64,000 nt of DNA from Kineobactrum sediminis (lineage in GTDB: Bacteria; Pseudomonadota; Gammaproteobacteria; Pseudomonadales; Halieaceae). The stretch is from positions 186,001 to 250,000 of the forward strand of contig NZ_PKLZ01000007.1 in NCBI RefSeq assembly GCF_002868715.1, in the 5' to 3' direction. The translations under genes and the position numbers were made by a program. Shown here in pieces: positions 48,548-58,833 of the stretch. A model generated the notes under the pieces. The model was given only the letters and a program-made list of their open reading frames with translations, did not search any database and was not told where the DNA came from. Numbering within the stretch: position 1 is the first letter of the stretch; each line of letters begins with the position of its first letter.

Positions 48548-49594
48548 ATGGATGCCAATAAACAGAAAGCACTGGATGCAGCCCTCACCCAGATAGAGCG
48601 CCAGTTTGGCAAAGGTACCGTGATGCGCATGGGTGACGATCGTCCAGCCATGCCGGCGATCTCCACAGGTTCCCTGGGCCTGGATATTGCCCTCGGCATC
48701 GGCGGTCTGCCGAAAGGCCGCATCTGTGAGATTTACGGCCCCGAATCCTCCGGTAAAACCACCCTGACCCTGCAAGTGATTGCCGAGTCCCAGAAAACCG
48801 GGGGTACCGCGGCATTCATCGATGCCGAACACGCACTGGATCCCACCTATGCCGAAAAGCTGGGCGTCAAGGTCGAAGATCTCATCCTGTCCCAGCCGGA
48901 TAACGGTGAACAGGCACTGGAAGTGGCGGAGATGCTGGTTCGTTCCGGCGCCGTCGATGTACTGGTTATCGACTCGGTGGCAGCACTGACCCCCAAGGCT
49001 GAAATTGAAGGCGAGATGGGGGACTCCCATGTTGGTCTCCAGGCGCGGCTGTTGAGCCAGGCTATGCGCAAGCTTACCGGGGCCATCAAGCACAGCAATT
49101 GCCTGGTGATCTTCATTAACCAGATCCGGATGAAAATCGGGGTCATGTTTGGTAATCCCGAGACCACAACGGGGGGTAACGCACTGAAATTCTATTCCTC
49201 CGTGCGCCTGGATATTCGTCGCATCGGTGCGGTCAAGGATGGCGACGAGGTCATCGGTAATGAAACGCGGGTGAAGGTGGTTAAAAACAAGGTCTCGCCG
49301 CCGTTCAAGCAGGCCGAGTTCCAGATCATGTACGGCAAGGGTATCTACCACATGGGGGAAGTCATCGACTGGGGCGTGAAACTCAATATGGTCGACAAGT
49401 CCGGCGCCTGGTATGCCTATAAGGGCGACAAGATTGGCCAGGGCAAAGCCAATGCAGCCAGGTTTCTGGAAGAGAATCCGGCAATTGCCAATGAGATTGA
49501 AGCGAATATCCGCAGCCAGATGCTGGTTGGCACCGCCTCCGAAAAAAAGGAACCCAAGGCCGCTGAAGTTGAAGGCAAGCCAGAGGAAATATAG
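48548..49594 (+). CDS. recA: Recombinase RecA
   Basis: 348 residues from the ATG at 48548 with AGGAG upstream; the open frame before it covers the promoter and is not coding. Walker [10 protein letters not shown] (residues 64-72) and the conserved [12 protein letters not shown] and [19 protein letters not shown] are present. It forms filaments on single-stranded DNA, drives strand exchange and triggers LexA cleavage. recX follows after a terminator-like hairpin. Confidence 0.98.
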   Translation: MDANKQKALDAALTQIERQFGKGTVMRMGDDRPAMPAISTGSLGLDIALGIGGLPKGRICEIYGPESSGKTTLTLQVIAESQKTGGTAAFIDAEHALDPTYAEKLGVKVEDLILSQPDNGEQALEVAEMLVRSGAVDVLVIDSVAALTPKAEIEGEMGDSHVGLQARLLSQAMRKLTGAIKHSNCLVIFINQIRMKIGVMFGNPETTTGGNALKFYSSVRLDIRRIGAVKDGDEVIGNETRVKVVKNKVSPPFKQAEFQIMYGKGIYHMGEVIDWGVKLNMVDKSGAWYAYKGDKIGQGKANAARFLEENPAIANEIEANIRSQMLVGTASEKKEPKAAEVEGKPEEI

Positions 49595-49642
49595 GTTCTA
49601 CGCAGCCCCGGCGGCGTTTTATACACGTCGGGGTTACTTTTC

Positions 49643-49690
49643 CGACATCGGGATATTACTGCTACACACTCACTCCCGATGTCGTTTTTA
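49643..49690 (+). terminator. Terminator-like hairpin between recA and recX
   Basis: CGACATCGGGA (49643-49653) pairs perfectly with TCCCGATGTCG (49674-49684), followed by TTTTTA. It lies before recX. In E. coli a leaky recA terminator with limited read-through sets the low recX level, and the same is likely here. Confidence 0.75.
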
Positions 49691-49715
49691 TTCTCCGGGA
49701 ATAGTGACATAGACA

Positions 49716-50264
49716 GTGACTGACCCTATTCGACAGCCCGATAAGCCTGATAGCCCTGTTGCGCCGGTTCGACCGGCCGACATTCGGCTGGCTGCAATGA
49801 ATTTACTGGCGCGGCGCGAGCATTCCCGGCACGAACTGCTGAACAAGCTCGGGCGTCGTTTCGCCAACCCGACCCTCGTTGAAGAAGTGCTGCAAAGTCT
49901 CAGCGAGGAAAATTTGCAGAGCGACCAGCGCTACGCTGAGAGTTTGCTGCGCCAACGTATTGCCCGGGGCTATGGGCCGGGGCGGATACACAGGGATATG
50001 CGTGAGCGAGGCCTTGACGACGAGACCATCGATAAGGCTCATGCGGTGGTGCAGCCGGAGTGGTTCGCCCTGGCGGAGGCGGCGTATGCCAGAAAGTTTG
50101 GTAATTCACCTCTACCCGGCCGGGTGGATGATGAGCCTGATCCCGACTTCGCCCGGCGCAGGGCCGCCCGGGAGGCCGCGCTGAAAGAAAAAGCCAAACG
50201 TAGCCGGTTCATGCAATACAGGGGGTTTCAGCCCCAGCACTTTCACCATTTGCTGGAAGATTAA
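49716..50264 (+). CDS. recX: Regulatory protein RecX
   Basis: 182 residues from a GTG. Pattern of RecX three-helix repeats: AAMNLLARREHSRHELLNKLGRRF (in pieces) near residue 30, then DQRYAESLLRQRIARGYGPGRI and RERGLDDETIDKA. RecX binds and destabilises RecA filaments. It sits after recA behind a hairpin, the standard arrangement. Confidence 0.93.
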   Translation: MTDPIRQPDKPDSPVAPVRPADIRLAAMNLLARREHSRHELLNKLGRRFANPTLVEEVLQSLSEENLQSDQRYAESLLRQRIARGYGPGRIHRDMRERGLDDETIDKAHAVVQPEWFALAEAAYARKFGNSPLPGRVDDEPDPDFARRRAAREAALKEKAKRSRFMQYRGFQPQHFHHLLED

Positions 50265-50400
50265 GAGCGGTTTCCACTTTGCGCAGGTGGAGCGCTGTGG
50301 TTTTTGCTATCCTGCCGTCTTTTTACCGCGTGATCACCTCGGGGGGCAGTATGTGCTGGCTCGATGAGGCGCGGTGATTTCACGGAAGCATAGAGGTTTC

Positions 50401-52203
50401 ATGCGTTCTCAAGCAACAGCAGAGTCAGGGCAAACCCTGAACTGGTCCATCCTGCCGCGGCTTTGGCCCTACCTCAGGGATCATCGCCGCCGGATAGGGC
50501 TTGCCATGGCCTGTCTGTTGCTGGCAAAGGCAGCAACGCTGGTCATACCCTTCATCATGAAACACCTGGTGGACGGCCTGGATGTGTCTGCCGATACGGC
50601 ACTGGCCGGTAGCCTGGCTCTCGGCCTGGTTGTCGCCTACGGTTTGGCCCGGCTCACCAGCGTTTTGTTCGCTGAACTCAGGGATACCCTGTTTGGCCGG
50701 GTTACTGAACGTGCCATGCGTAGTTTGGGGCTCCAGGTATTCAAGCACGTGCATTCGCTGGATCTCGATTTTCACTTGCAGCGCCGCACCGGTGGCTTGG
50801 CTCGGGATATTGAGCGTGGCACGACCGGTGTCAGCTTTCTGCTTCGTTTCATGGTCTTCAATATCGTGCCCACGCTGTTTGAAATTATTGCAGTGGTCAC
50901 GGTTTTCTTCATCAACTACGGCGCAGGCTATGCACTGGTCACCCTCTTGTCGGTGGTGGCATACGGCTGGTTTTCGTTTGGTGCCACGGAGTGGCGCACG
51001 CGCTTTGTGCGCGAAATGAACGAAGCCGACTCGGCCAGCAATACACGCTCGGTAGACAGTCTGTTGAATTTTGAAACAGTGAAGTATTTCGGCAATGAGG
51101 ATTATGAAGCCGAGCGCTACGATGAAGAACTGGCTCGCTGGGAGCAGGCCAGGCGCAAGAATCGCCTGTCGCTGTTTGGCCTGAACGGAGGCCAGGCACT
51201 GATCATTGCGCTTGCACAAACCAGCATGATCGGATTGGCGGTCTACCAGGTACGCCAGGGAATATTAACGCTCGGTGATTTCGTGCTTATCAGTCAGTAC
51301 ATGATCCAGTTATTCATGCCATTGGGGTTTCTCGGGTTTGTTTATCGGGAGATGAAAGGTGCCATGGCGAATATTGAAAAGCTGTTCGCGCTGCTGGATA
51401 TCGCGCCTGCTGTTACCGACGTCGCCAACGCCCCGGCACTGAGTGCTCCCCAGGGTGCGATCCGCTTTAACAATGTGAGTTTCTGGTACCAGCCCGAACG
51501 GCCGATCCTGCAGGGCGTCAGCTTTGAGGTATTACCGGGACAAAAGGTGGCCGTGGTAGGCGCCAGCGGTGCCGGCAAATCGACACTGGTCAAATTGTTG
51601 TTTCGTTTCTATCAGCCGCAAAGTGGCAGTATCACAATTGATGGCCAGGATATCAGCGCGGTCAGCCAGTCGTCGCTGCGCCAGGCGATCGGTATTGTCC
51701 CCCAGGATACCGTATTGTTTAACGATACCCTGCTGGAAAATATCCGCTACGGTAAGCCGGGTGCCAGCGACGCCGAAGTGGCCGAGGCCATTGCCATGGC
51801 CCACCTGGAAGATTTTATCGCGCAGTTACCGGAGGGTGGCGACACCCGCGTTGGCGAGCGCGGCCTGAAGCTTTCGGGCGGTGAGAAACAGCGTGTCTCG
51901 ATTGCACGCACAGTGTTGAAGAGACCGCCTGTGCTGGTATTTGACGAGGCGACCTCTTCCCTTGACAGCCGCTCGGAACAGTCCATCCTCGGCGCCTTGC
52001 GGGAAATTGCCCGGCATCATACCAGCCTGGTAATCGCCCATAGGTTATCGACGATTGTTGATGCCGACCGGATACTCGTACTTGATAACGGCGCCATAGT
52101 CGAGCAGGGCAGTCACCGTGAATTACTCGCGCGGGGCTGCCATTATGCCGCGTTGTGGCAGGCGCAACAGGAACAGGAACAGCTACCTGATGTTGCGCCC
52201 TAG
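50401..52203 (+). CDS. Atm1/HMT1-type ABC exporter (permease-ATPase fusion)
   Basis: 600 residues from the ATG at 50401, with AGAGG just upstream; a start nine codons earlier is open. Six membrane helices in the N-terminal half, then an ATPase domain with GASGAGKST (Walker A), LSGGEKQR (signature) and VLVFDEATSSLD (Walker B), and the H-loop in LVIAHRLSTI. The sequence near residue 110 (HSLDLDFHLQRRTGGLARDIERG) is the Atm1 mark. Bacterial Atm1-like exporters move glutathione-linked metals or persulfides. Substrate not shown here. Confidence 0.9.
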   Translation: MRSQATAESGQTLNWSILPRLWPYLRDHRRRIGLAMACLLLAKAATLVIPFIMKHLVDGLDVSADTALAGSLALGLVVAYGLARLTSVLFAELRDTLFGRVTERAMRSLGLQVFKHVHSLDLDFHLQRRTGGLARDIERGTTGVSFLLRFMVFNIVPTLFEIIAVVTVFFINYGAGYALVTLLSVVAYGWFSFGATEWRTRFVREMNEADSASNTRSVDSLLNFETVKYFGNEDYEAERYDEELARWEQARRKNRLSLFGLNGGQALIIALAQTSMIGLAVYQVRQGILTLGDFVLISQYMIQLFMPLGFLGFVYREMKGAMANIEKLFALLDIAPAVTDVANAPALSAPQGAIRFNNVSFWYQPERPILQGVSFEVLPGQKVAVVGASGAGKSTLVKLLFRFYQPQSGSITIDGQDISAVSQSSLRQAIGIVPQDTVLFNDTLLENIRYGKPGASDAEVAEAIAMAHLEDFIAQLPEGGDTRVGERGLKLSGGEKQRVSIARTVLKRPPVLVFDEATSSLDSRSEQSILGALREIARHHTSLVIAHRLSTIVDADRILVLDNGAIVEQGSHRELLARGCHYAALWQAQQEQEQLPDVAP

Positions 52204-53735
52204 TACACGTAGCTTGATTGCAACCCGAGGGGCAGGCCGGTCGCCCAATAAGCCAGCAGGAACAGGGTCCACAACACAATGAAGGTGATTGTGTAGGGCA
52301 GCATCAACGCGGTTACGGTCCCTATCCCCGCATGTCTTATGTACCGCTGACAATAGACCACGACCAGGGGAAAGTAGGGCATTAGCGGTGTAATGATGTT
52401 GGTAGTGGAATCGCCCACTCGATAGGCAGCCTGGGTGAGGTCAGGAGAGATCCCCAGTTCCATCAGCATGGGTACGAAGATTGGGGCCAGTAACGCCCAT
52501 TTCGCCGACGCCGAGCCCACAAACAGGTTCAGCAATCCGGTCAGGAAAACAATGCCGGTTATGGTGAGTGCAGCCGGAAGGCCCAGGGCCTGCAAGCCCG
52601 CGGCGCCCTTCAGGGCCAGCAGGATACCCAGGTTGGACTCCCCGAAAGAATAGATGAACTGAGCAATAAAAAACATGATAACCAGGTAATAGGCCATGGT
52701 TTGCATGGTTTTGGTCATGCCTTCAATAATATCCCTGCTACTGGTAACAGTGCCGGCGGCAATACCGTAGACCACCCCTGGCAGGAGAAACAGCAGAAAA
52801 ATCAGTGGCACGATCGAGGCCATCATGGGTGCGCCAAACTCGGTAAGGGAGCCCCCGGGACCGCGCCAGGCCGATCCCTCCGGTAGTGCGCTGATCACCA
52901 GCAACACCACGGCGGCCAACATGGCCCACAACGCAATCCGCAGTGCCCGGCGCTCTCGGCCCTGTAGCGTTTGCAGGCTTTTTTCCGCTTCCACATCGGC
53001 ATCTATCGGGCTGGTGCGCAAACGAGGCTCCACGAAACGGTCGGTCACCAGCCAGCCCGCCGCGACAATCAGCAGCGAGGAGGCCGCGGTAAAAAAATAA
53101 TTGTTCAGTGGGTTGAGAACGACGGAAGCATCGATAATCTGCGCCCCGGACTGGGATATGCCTTGCAGCATGGGGTCAATCGCAGAGGGGATGAAGTTTG
53201 CAGAATAGCCACCTGATACCCCGGCGAAGGCCGCGGCGATACCGGCCAGCGGGTGGCGTCCGGCGGCGTGAAAAATGATCCCGCCCAGGGGGATAACCAG
53301 GACATAACCGGCATCCGCCGCGGTATGGCTGACAATGCCCACCAGAATAACCATGGGCGTCAGTAACCAGCGCGCAGTGACGCCCAGCATGGCCCGCAGA
53401 GCCGAATTGATGAACCCTGTATGCTCCGCGACCCCGATGCCCAGCATGGCAACCAGCACGACACCGATCGGGTGAAAGTGGGCAAAGGTATCAACCATGG
53501 CTGACAGGAAGCTGGTGATGGCCCCGGGGGATAACTGGTTGACCACCACCAGGGTTTCACCGCTGCGCGGGTCGATCAGGTTATAGTCGAAAAGGGAAAA
53601 TGCCAGTGACAGTATCCATACTATAAACAATAGAGCGATAAACAAAACGGCTGGATCAGGCAGTTTGTTACCAATCCTTTCGATGCTGGCGAGAATCCGT
53701 CCTGTTGTCGTGGTTGTCTGTGAATTCCCGTTCAT
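52200..53735 (-). CDS. AbgT-family transporter
   Basis: 511 residues with about 11 hydrophobic segments, and family motifs HTAADAGYVLVIPLGGIIFHAAGRHPL and YRVGDSTTNIITPLMPYFPL (each written in pieces here). AbgT members import p-aminobenzoyl-glutamate or act as sulfonamide efflux pumps driven by proton motive force. Its end overlaps the ABC exporter's stop by four bases. A 220-base gap with no recognised site separates it from the divergent gene at 53956. Confidence 0.93.
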   Translation of the reverse strand: MNGNSQTTTTTGRILASIERIGNKLPDPAVLFIALLFIVWILSLAFSLFDYNLIDPRSGETLVVVNQLSPGAITSFLSAMVDTFAHFHPIGVVLVAMLGIGVAEHTGFINSALRAMLGVTARWLLTPMVILVGIVSHTAADAGYVLVIPLGGIIFHAAGRHPLAGIAAAFAGVSGGYSANFIPSAIDPMLQGISQSGAQIIDASVVLNPLNNYFFTAASSLLIVAAGWLVTDRFVEPRLRTSPIDADVEAEKSLQTLQGRERRALRIALWAMLAAVVLLVISALPEGSAWRGPGGSLTEFGAPMMASIVPLIFLLFLLPGVVYGIAAGTVTSSRDIIEGMTKTMQTMAYYLVIMFFIAQFIYSFGESNLGILLALKGAAGLQALGLPAALTITGIVFLTGLLNLFVGSASAKWALLAPIFVPMLMELGISPDLTQAAYRVGDSTTNIITPLMPYFPLVVVYCQRYIRHAGIGTVTALMLPYTITFIVLWTLFLLAYWATGLPLGLQSSYVY

Positions 53736-53955
53736 GCCTGCACTGTCCCTGCGCGAAAAAAATCCAGTGTAAGCGGCGCGCCGGTTTCAGACAAACCCTC
53801 TATTCGGGCGAGCTGGTCGTCCACCCGGGTGTGACTCTGTTGGGAGGGTGGTTTGATATCCTGTACGAGTGAAGTCGGAGCCTGTTTCATACTTGCCCGC
53901 CCGGGTCGGCTGGTTCATGCTTGGCCACCTAATTAATAACAACAAGGATTGAAAC

Positions 53956-55092
53956 ATGCTCTCCAAGCTGGATGATTACCCGGTCCACCAGACCGCAGAA
54001 CCGATTGCCCTTACCGCAAGCAGCGATCGCTGCACTTATGACCGCTATTGGTACAACGCTCATGATCGCGATGGCGCGTTTTATTTTGGTGTGGCGCTAT
54101 GTCGTTATCCCAACCTGGGCATTATGGACTGCAGCCTGAGTCTGGCGATTGACGGTCAACAATATGCTTTTCACGGCTCCCGGCGTGCTCCCGCCGAGCC
54201 TACTGACACCAGCGTCGGACCCTTTGTGCTCGCTATTCTCGAGCCCATGGGCCGGCATCGCCTGACTATCGCCGCCAACGATACCGGTATTGAGTGCGAT
54301 CTGGTATTTACGCCGCATACGGCATGCATGGAAGAAGGCCGGCAGACCCTGCGTAATGATCGCCACCTGGTTATGGATGCCACCCGACTGGACCAGTTTG
54401 GTAGGTGGGAGGGGTGGATCCGCTTTGAGGGTCGAGAGTTACAGGTGAATGGGCATACCACCTTCGGCCTCAAGGATCGGTCCTGGGGCATTCGCCCGGT
54501 AGGTGAACCCTGGTCGGGCGGCGCACCCGCGGATAATTTCAAGGCTTTACACTTTTGCTGGTTACCGATTCATTGGGAAGACCAGTGCAGCCTGGCGGGC
54601 TGGTTTGAAGATGACAGCGGCCATCAATGGCACACCGACCAGGGTTTTCTGCCGGTCTATAGTGAACCGGCGGCTATTCCCGGTACGGTTGATCCGGGGG
54701 CAACGGTTTGGCAGGGCACGGTCGGGCACCAGGTTGAGATGATTCCCGGTACCCGTCGAATGCGCAAAGCCACAGTGACGATGCAGGATCGATCAGGTGC
54801 GAGCATGAGGGTAGAGCTTGAGCCGGTACTGGTGCACAGAATGAAAGGCCTGGGTTACCAGAACCCCGAGTGGGGGCATGGCAAGTGGCATGGCGAGCTG
54901 GTGATCGGTAGCGAAAGCTGGCGCGACAGTGACCTGGACCCGTTGGCTCTCGAGAACCTGCACCTGCAGCAGGTTGTGCGCGTCACATGCGGTGACCGGG
55001 TGGGACACGGTGTGCTCGAACAGCTGCACATCGGCGCTTCCACAAGCTACGGCTTCAGTGACTGGTTGGACGGCGCGCTACCAGGCTCCTAA
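53956..55092 (+). CDS. Orphan CrtC/AttH-like (lipocalin-type) protein of unknown role
   Basis: 378 residues, no signal peptide or membrane helix. Two beta-rich halves: RYWYNAHDRDGAFYFGVALCRYPN (in parts, near residue 30) and a second with TFGLKDRSWGIRPVGEPWSG near residue 175, then GLGYQNPEWGHGKWHGEL near residue 300. The arrangement resembles the double lipocalin-like fold of carotenoid hydratase CrtC and AttH/Svf1-like proteins, often found near lipid or terpene genes in marine bacteria. It may bind or modify a hydrophobic substrate. The fold call is tentative and no catalytic residue is identified. Confidence 0.6.
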   Translation: MLSKLDDYPVHQTAEPIALTASSDRCTYDRYWYNAHDRDGAFYFGVALCRYPNLGIMDCSLSLAIDGQQYAFHGSRRAPAEPTDTSVGPFVLAILEPMGRHRLTIAANDTGIECDLVFTPHTACMEEGRQTLRNDRHLVMDATRLDQFGRWEGWIRFEGRELQVNGHTTFGLKDRSWGIRPVGEPWSGGAPADNFKALHFCWLPIHWEDQCSLAGWFEDDSGHQWHTDQGFLPVYSEPAAIPGTVDPGATVWQGTVGHQVEMIPGTRRMRKATVTMQDRSGASMRVELEPVLVHRMKGLGYQNPEWGHGKWHGELVIGSESWRDSDLDPLALENLHLQQVVRVTCGDRVGHGVLEQLHIGASTSYGFSDWLDGALPGS

Positions 55093-55508
55093 AGAGGGTA
55101 GGGCTGGCGTTGACCGCCACAGAGCACATCAGTGACCTGTTCGGTATCCATATACTCCGTGAGTTTGACCAGTTTGCCCTTGTCGAACTCAAACAGGAAG
55201 TGGTAGTCGTTGCTATAGGTCTGACCGGAAATGTGTTCGCCCTTACTGGAGGCCTCTACCGCGACTTTCTCGCCCTCGGCGACCATGCCTCGAATGGTAA
55301 AATTGATACCGCTTGGGAAAACACCAAACACGCCGCTGATTGCCGCCGGCAGGCCTGCATAGTCAGTAGTGCCTGAAATCAGGGTTGTGCCCATCGTTTC
55401 AAGGCAGCCGTCCCTGGAATAGGCGTCAACCAGTGCCTCTAGGTTGCCGATACTCAGGTCGTGGAGAAATTGCCTGACTCGTGCCTTGTTATCAGTCTCT
55501 GTCGTCAT
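55089..55508 (-). CDS. NTF2-like / limonene-epoxide hydrolase-like protein
   Basis: 139 residues from the ATG at 55508; the frame is open 56 codons further but lacks family sequence. The single NTF2-like domain shows VRQFLHDLSIGNLEALVDAY and the conical-barrel strands FTIRGMVAEGEKVAVEASSKG and YSNDYHFLFEF. Members act as epoxide hydrolases, ketosteroid isomerases or binding proteins. The end overlaps the convergent orphan gene by 4 bases. Possible link with terpene or steroid metabolism is inferred from neighbours. Confidence 0.75.
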   Translation of the reverse strand: MTTETDNKARVRQFLHDLSIGNLEALVDAYSRDGCLETMGTTLISGTTDYAGLPAAISGVFGVFPSGINFTIRGMVAEGEKVAVEASSKGEHISGQTYSNDYHFLFEFDKGKLVKLTEYMDTEQVTDVLCGGQRQPYPL

Positions 55509-55673
55509 GGTTGTCACTCGCTTTGCCGGGGGTGACGCGTACACCCTGGTTAACAGCATAGCCGCCAGCGGCATCGACGCCACCATAACCGGTTCAGAAT
55601 AATGATCTGGTCCGAGGAAATACCCCTGGGAAAGCAAGTCGGGTTCAACTATTCGAGAACAGGCGCTGCAGCG

Positions 55674-55695
55674 CAAAAAAACGCGCTACAGCGTT
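55674..55695 (-). terminator. Weak terminator candidate behind the HMG-CoA reductase gene
   Basis: On the minus strand AACGC pairs with GCGTT over a 6-base loop (55680-55695), followed by a run of T corresponding to A at 55674-55681. It lies 16 bases after the stop of the minus-strand reductase gene. The stem is only five base pairs, so confidence is low. Confidence 0.35.
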
Positions 55696-55710
55696 GTCGA
55701 AAGGGACATC

Positions 55711-56898
55711 CTAGCGGTTGCGTCCCAGTCGCTCGTGGGCATCCACCCATTCGTTGCGACGGGTGTCTTTATCGAGCCTGGTGGCGGCGCCCAGAGAGAG
55801 TTCGCCGGCCATTGTCAGTGCCGCGGCGATTTCAGCAAGCTTTAAAGCCTTGCCGACCCCGAAACAGTCCATAATCTCGAGACATTCGCGCTGGGTTGGC
55901 AGTGCGGTACCGCCACCATAGGTGGCAACAATGAGCGAGGGCAGGGTTATTGAGAAATAGTAATCACCGTCGCGAGTCACCTTGTTATAAGTGGAGCACT
56001 GGTTCGACTCGCCAATGTTGGCGATATCCTGTCCGGTGGCCAGATACAGTGCCGCGAGGCCATTGGCCGGGTGCGCTGCGTTGTTGGATGAGTTGGTCAG
56101 GAAGGAGCTCAGCGTACTGATACCCTGGCCGTAGTGCATTTGCTGGGGGGTAATGCGCAGGTTGTTGATCAGTACGTCGCGCGGAATGGTGATTTCGGCG
56201 GTAACCCGACGACCCCGACCCTTGAGCATGTTGACCGAGGAGGTTTTCTTTTCGGTGTCGAAGTTGCCCGACAACAGGTAGTGAGACAAGCGCGGATATT
56301 GCTGGTTAATCCATTCGCAGGCCGCGAATGTGGCTTTGCTGGTCATGTTCTGGCCGGCGGCGTCACCCGTGCTGTAGTCAAAGCGGGTGAAGACCATGTT
56401 GTGGGCAATATAATGTTCGATTTCCAGTAACTTGCCGATTGAGGTGGTGGCCTCGGCCACCGCCTTTATTTCTGTGAAATGGGCTACCAGCCACTGTTCG
56501 AAATCCCTGGCGTCCCTGGCATCGGCACACACAAACACCGGTGCTCGCTGCATGGCTTCACCACACACTGTGGTCTTCACTCCGCCGCTCTCCCGGATCA
56601 CCTTCATGCCGCGGTTATAACTCGCCAGCATGGTTCCCTCGACTGTCGCCATGGGCACATAGAACTCGCCCTTGGCGTGCTCCCCGTCCACCAGTAGCGG
56701 ACCTGCCAGACCTACAGGAACCTGTACGGCGCCGAACATGTTCTCTATATTGCCCGACATGACGTCGGCTTCGAAGGAGTACTGGCGGGTGTGGTGAAGC
56801 CGCGCGGGGGTTTTCTCCTCAATGAAATCCTGTCTTCTGGCGAGTATTTCCGGGCTGTAATCATCTTCACTGGAACGGGGTATCTTGTTGTCGCTCAT
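55711..56898 (-). CDS. Hydroxymethylglutaryl-CoA reductase, class I-like
   Basis: 395 residues. Class I-like motifs: MATVEGTMLASYNRG (Glu87), STGDAAGQNMTSKA, TEKKTSSVNMLKGRG (Lys217 or 218), TGQDIANIGESNQCSTY (Asp291), YGGGTALPTQRECLEIM and AGELSLGAA, with the likely catalytic His388 in DAHERLGRNR. All four catalytic residues are placed. The enzyme normally reduces HMG-CoA to mevalonate with NADPH or oxidises mevalonate in reverse. Gammaproteobacteria usually make isoprenoids by the MEP route, and no other mevalonate gene is in view, so its role is open. Start has AAAGGA ahead. Confidence 0.93.
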   Translation of the reverse strand: MSDNKIPRSSEDDYSPEILARRQDFIEEKTPARLHHTRQYSFEADVMSGNIENMFGAVQVPVGLAGPLLVDGEHAKGEFYVPMATVEGTMLASYNRGMKVIRESGGVKTTVCGEAMQRAPVFVCADARDARDFEQWLVAHFTEIKAVAEATTSIGKLLEIEHYIAHNMVFTRFDYSTGDAAGQNMTSKATFAACEWINQQYPRLSHYLLSGNFDTEKKTSSVNMLKGRGRRVTAEITIPRDVLINNLRITPQQMHYGQGISTLSSFLTNSSNNAAHPANGLAALYLATGQDIANIGESNQCSTYNKVTRDGDYYFSITLPSLIVATYGGGTALPTQRECLEIMDCFGVGKALKLAEIAAALTMAGELSLGAATRLDKDTRRNEWVDAHERLGRNR

Positions 56899-56965
56899 GA
56901 TGGCAATCCTTTAAAAAGAAACCAGAGTAGGAAAAAGCCGTGATGGGTGCAAGCGGCCGGTCTGG

Positions 56966-58771
56966 TCAGGAAGGTGTGGGGCTCCGGTGTCGGCCAATAA
57001 CATCAAGGAAAGCCGAGCCATACTTGTCTCGCTTGCGCTCGCCCACACCAATCAAAGTGCCGAACTCGGCGATGGAGCGGGGCAGGTGAGCGCACATTTC
57101 CTGCAGGGTTCGATCCTGAAAGACAATATACGGGGGAATGCCCTGGCTGGCGGCCAGTTCGCGGCGACATTCACGCAGGGCCTCCCAAAGTTCAACGTCG
57201 AGATCTTCCGGCAGCGCCTGCCGGGTCTGTTGGCGCTGGGCCTTGCGGGCGATATCCAGGCGCAACTCCAGCGATTCCTCTCCCCGCAGCAGTGCCCTGC
57301 ATTTATCCTGCAGACGCAGGGCGCCAAAGCGCTCGAGGTCCGCGTTCAGGTAGCCTCGGGCTACCAACTGTCGAAACACCGAGTTCCATTGGGTCTTGTC
57401 CAGCTTTTTACCAACCCCGAAGGTCGGCAGGCAGTGGTGATCCGATTGCAGGATCTTGTCATTCTCCACTCCTCGCAAGACATCGATAAGGTGGTTTACG
57501 CCAAAGCGCTGGCCCGTGCGGTACGTGGCGCTGAGCGCCATGCGTGCCGCCTCGGTGCCGTCCCAGGTTGGCACCGGTTCCAGGCAGGTATCGCAATTGC
57601 CGCAGGGCTCGGGCAGTTCGTCGCCGAAATAGTTGAGCAGGGCCTGGCGCCTGCAGGTGGTGATTTCGCAAAGACCCAGCATGGCGTTCAGGCGTTGTTG
57701 CTCTGCGCGCTTATGGTCCGCACTGCCTTCCGAACTCTCCATCATCTGGCGAAGCTTCAGGACGTCCTGTAACCCATATACCATCCAGGCATTCGCAGGT
57801 AATCCGTCGCGGCCGGCGCGGCCGGTCTCCTGGTAGTAGGCTTCGATGGTCTTGGGCAGGTCGAGGTGGGCCACGAAACGTACGTCGGGTTTGTCGATGC
57901 CCATACCAAACGCAATGGTAGCCACCATGATCACTGCCTCCTCGCGCAAAAAGCGGGATTGATGAGTAGCCCGGAGGGTGGCGGGGAGTCCGGCGTGGTA
58001 GGGTAGGGCGTTAAATCCCTCCTGCTGCAACCAGGCGGCAGTCTCCTCGACTTTTTTGCGCGACAGGCAATAGACAATGCCCGCATCGTGGCGATGTTCG
58101 GCCCTGAGGAACCCGAGCAGCTGCTGTCTGGGTGTGCTTTTCAGGGTGATCCGGTAACGGATGTTCGGGCGATCAAAGCCGGCTATGTATTTTTCGGCGG
58201 ACTCGAGATTGAGTCGGCTGACAATTTCCGCTCGGGTGCGCGCATCCGCGGTCGCCGTCAGGGCAATGCGCGGTACCGCTGGAAAGCGTTGGTGGAGCAG
58301 GCTGAGTTGCAGATAGTCGGCGCGGAAATCGTGACCCCACTGAGACACGCAGTGGGCCTCGTCTATCGCAAACAGGGCTATCCTGGCTCGCTCCAGCAAT
58401 GCCAGGGTACGAGCCTGTACCAACCGTTCCGGTGCAATGTAGAGCATGTCCAGCTCGCCCCGCAGCAGCGCCTGCTCAATGCCCTGGGCGATGCCTGGCT
58501 CCAGGGTTGAATTGAGGTAGGCTGCCTTCACGCCCAGTTCACACAAGGCGTCTACCTGGTCCTGCATCAATGCGATCAGTGGCGAGATCACGATACCGCA
58601 GCCGTCCCTGGCCAATGCGGGCACCTGGTAGCAGAGTGATTTGCCGCCGCCGGTGGGCATCAGTACCAGCGCATCGTGGCCCGCGATCAGGCGCTCCACA
58701 ATGGTTTGCTGCAGGGGACGGAAGTCGTTGTATCCAAAAACGGACTGGAGGATATTCAGGGCAGGTTTCAT
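56966..58771 (-). CDS. recQ: ATP-dependent DNA helicase RecQ
   Basis: 601 residues. Helicase core with [15 protein letters not shown] (Walker A, about residue 36), [17 protein letters not shown] (motif II), the zinc-binding RQC segment [18 protein letters not shown] then CGNCDTC, and a C-terminal HRDC domain (about 520-595). It unwinds DNA in recombination and replication restart. It stands alone between the reductase and the monooxygenase gene. Confidence 0.96.
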   Translation of the reverse strand: MKPALNILQSVFGYNDFRPLQQTIVERLIAGHDALVLMPTGGGKSLCYQVPALARDGCGIVISPLIALMQDQVDALCELGVKAAYLNSTLEPGIAQGIEQALLRGELDMLYIAPERLVQARTLALLERARIALFAIDEAHCVSQWGHDFRADYLQLSLLHQRFPAVPRIALTATADARTRAEIVSRLNLESAEKYIAGFDRPNIRYRITLKSTPRQQLLGFLRAEHRHDAGIVYCLSRKKVEETAAWLQQEGFNALPYHAGLPATLRATHQSRFLREEAVIMVATIAFGMGIDKPDVRFVAHLDLPKTIEAYYQETGRAGRDGLPANAWMVYGLQDVLKLRQMMESSEGSADHKRAEQQRLNAMLGLCEITTCRRQALLNYFGDELPEPCGNCDTCLEPVPTWDGTEAARMALSATYRTGQRFGVNHLIDVLRGVENDKILQSDHHCLPTFGVGKKLDKTQWNSVFRQLVARGYLNADLERFGALRLQDKCRALLRGEESLELRLDIARKAQRQQTRQALPEDLDVELWEALRECRRELAASQGIPPYIVFQDRTLQEMCAHLPRSIAEFGTLIGVGERKRDKYGSAFLDVIGRHRSPTPS

Positions 58772-58833
58772 GGGGCGGGAGTATACCTCATTACACCCCA
58801 GCTACCGATCATCCAATCCATGCAGGAGCGTGC

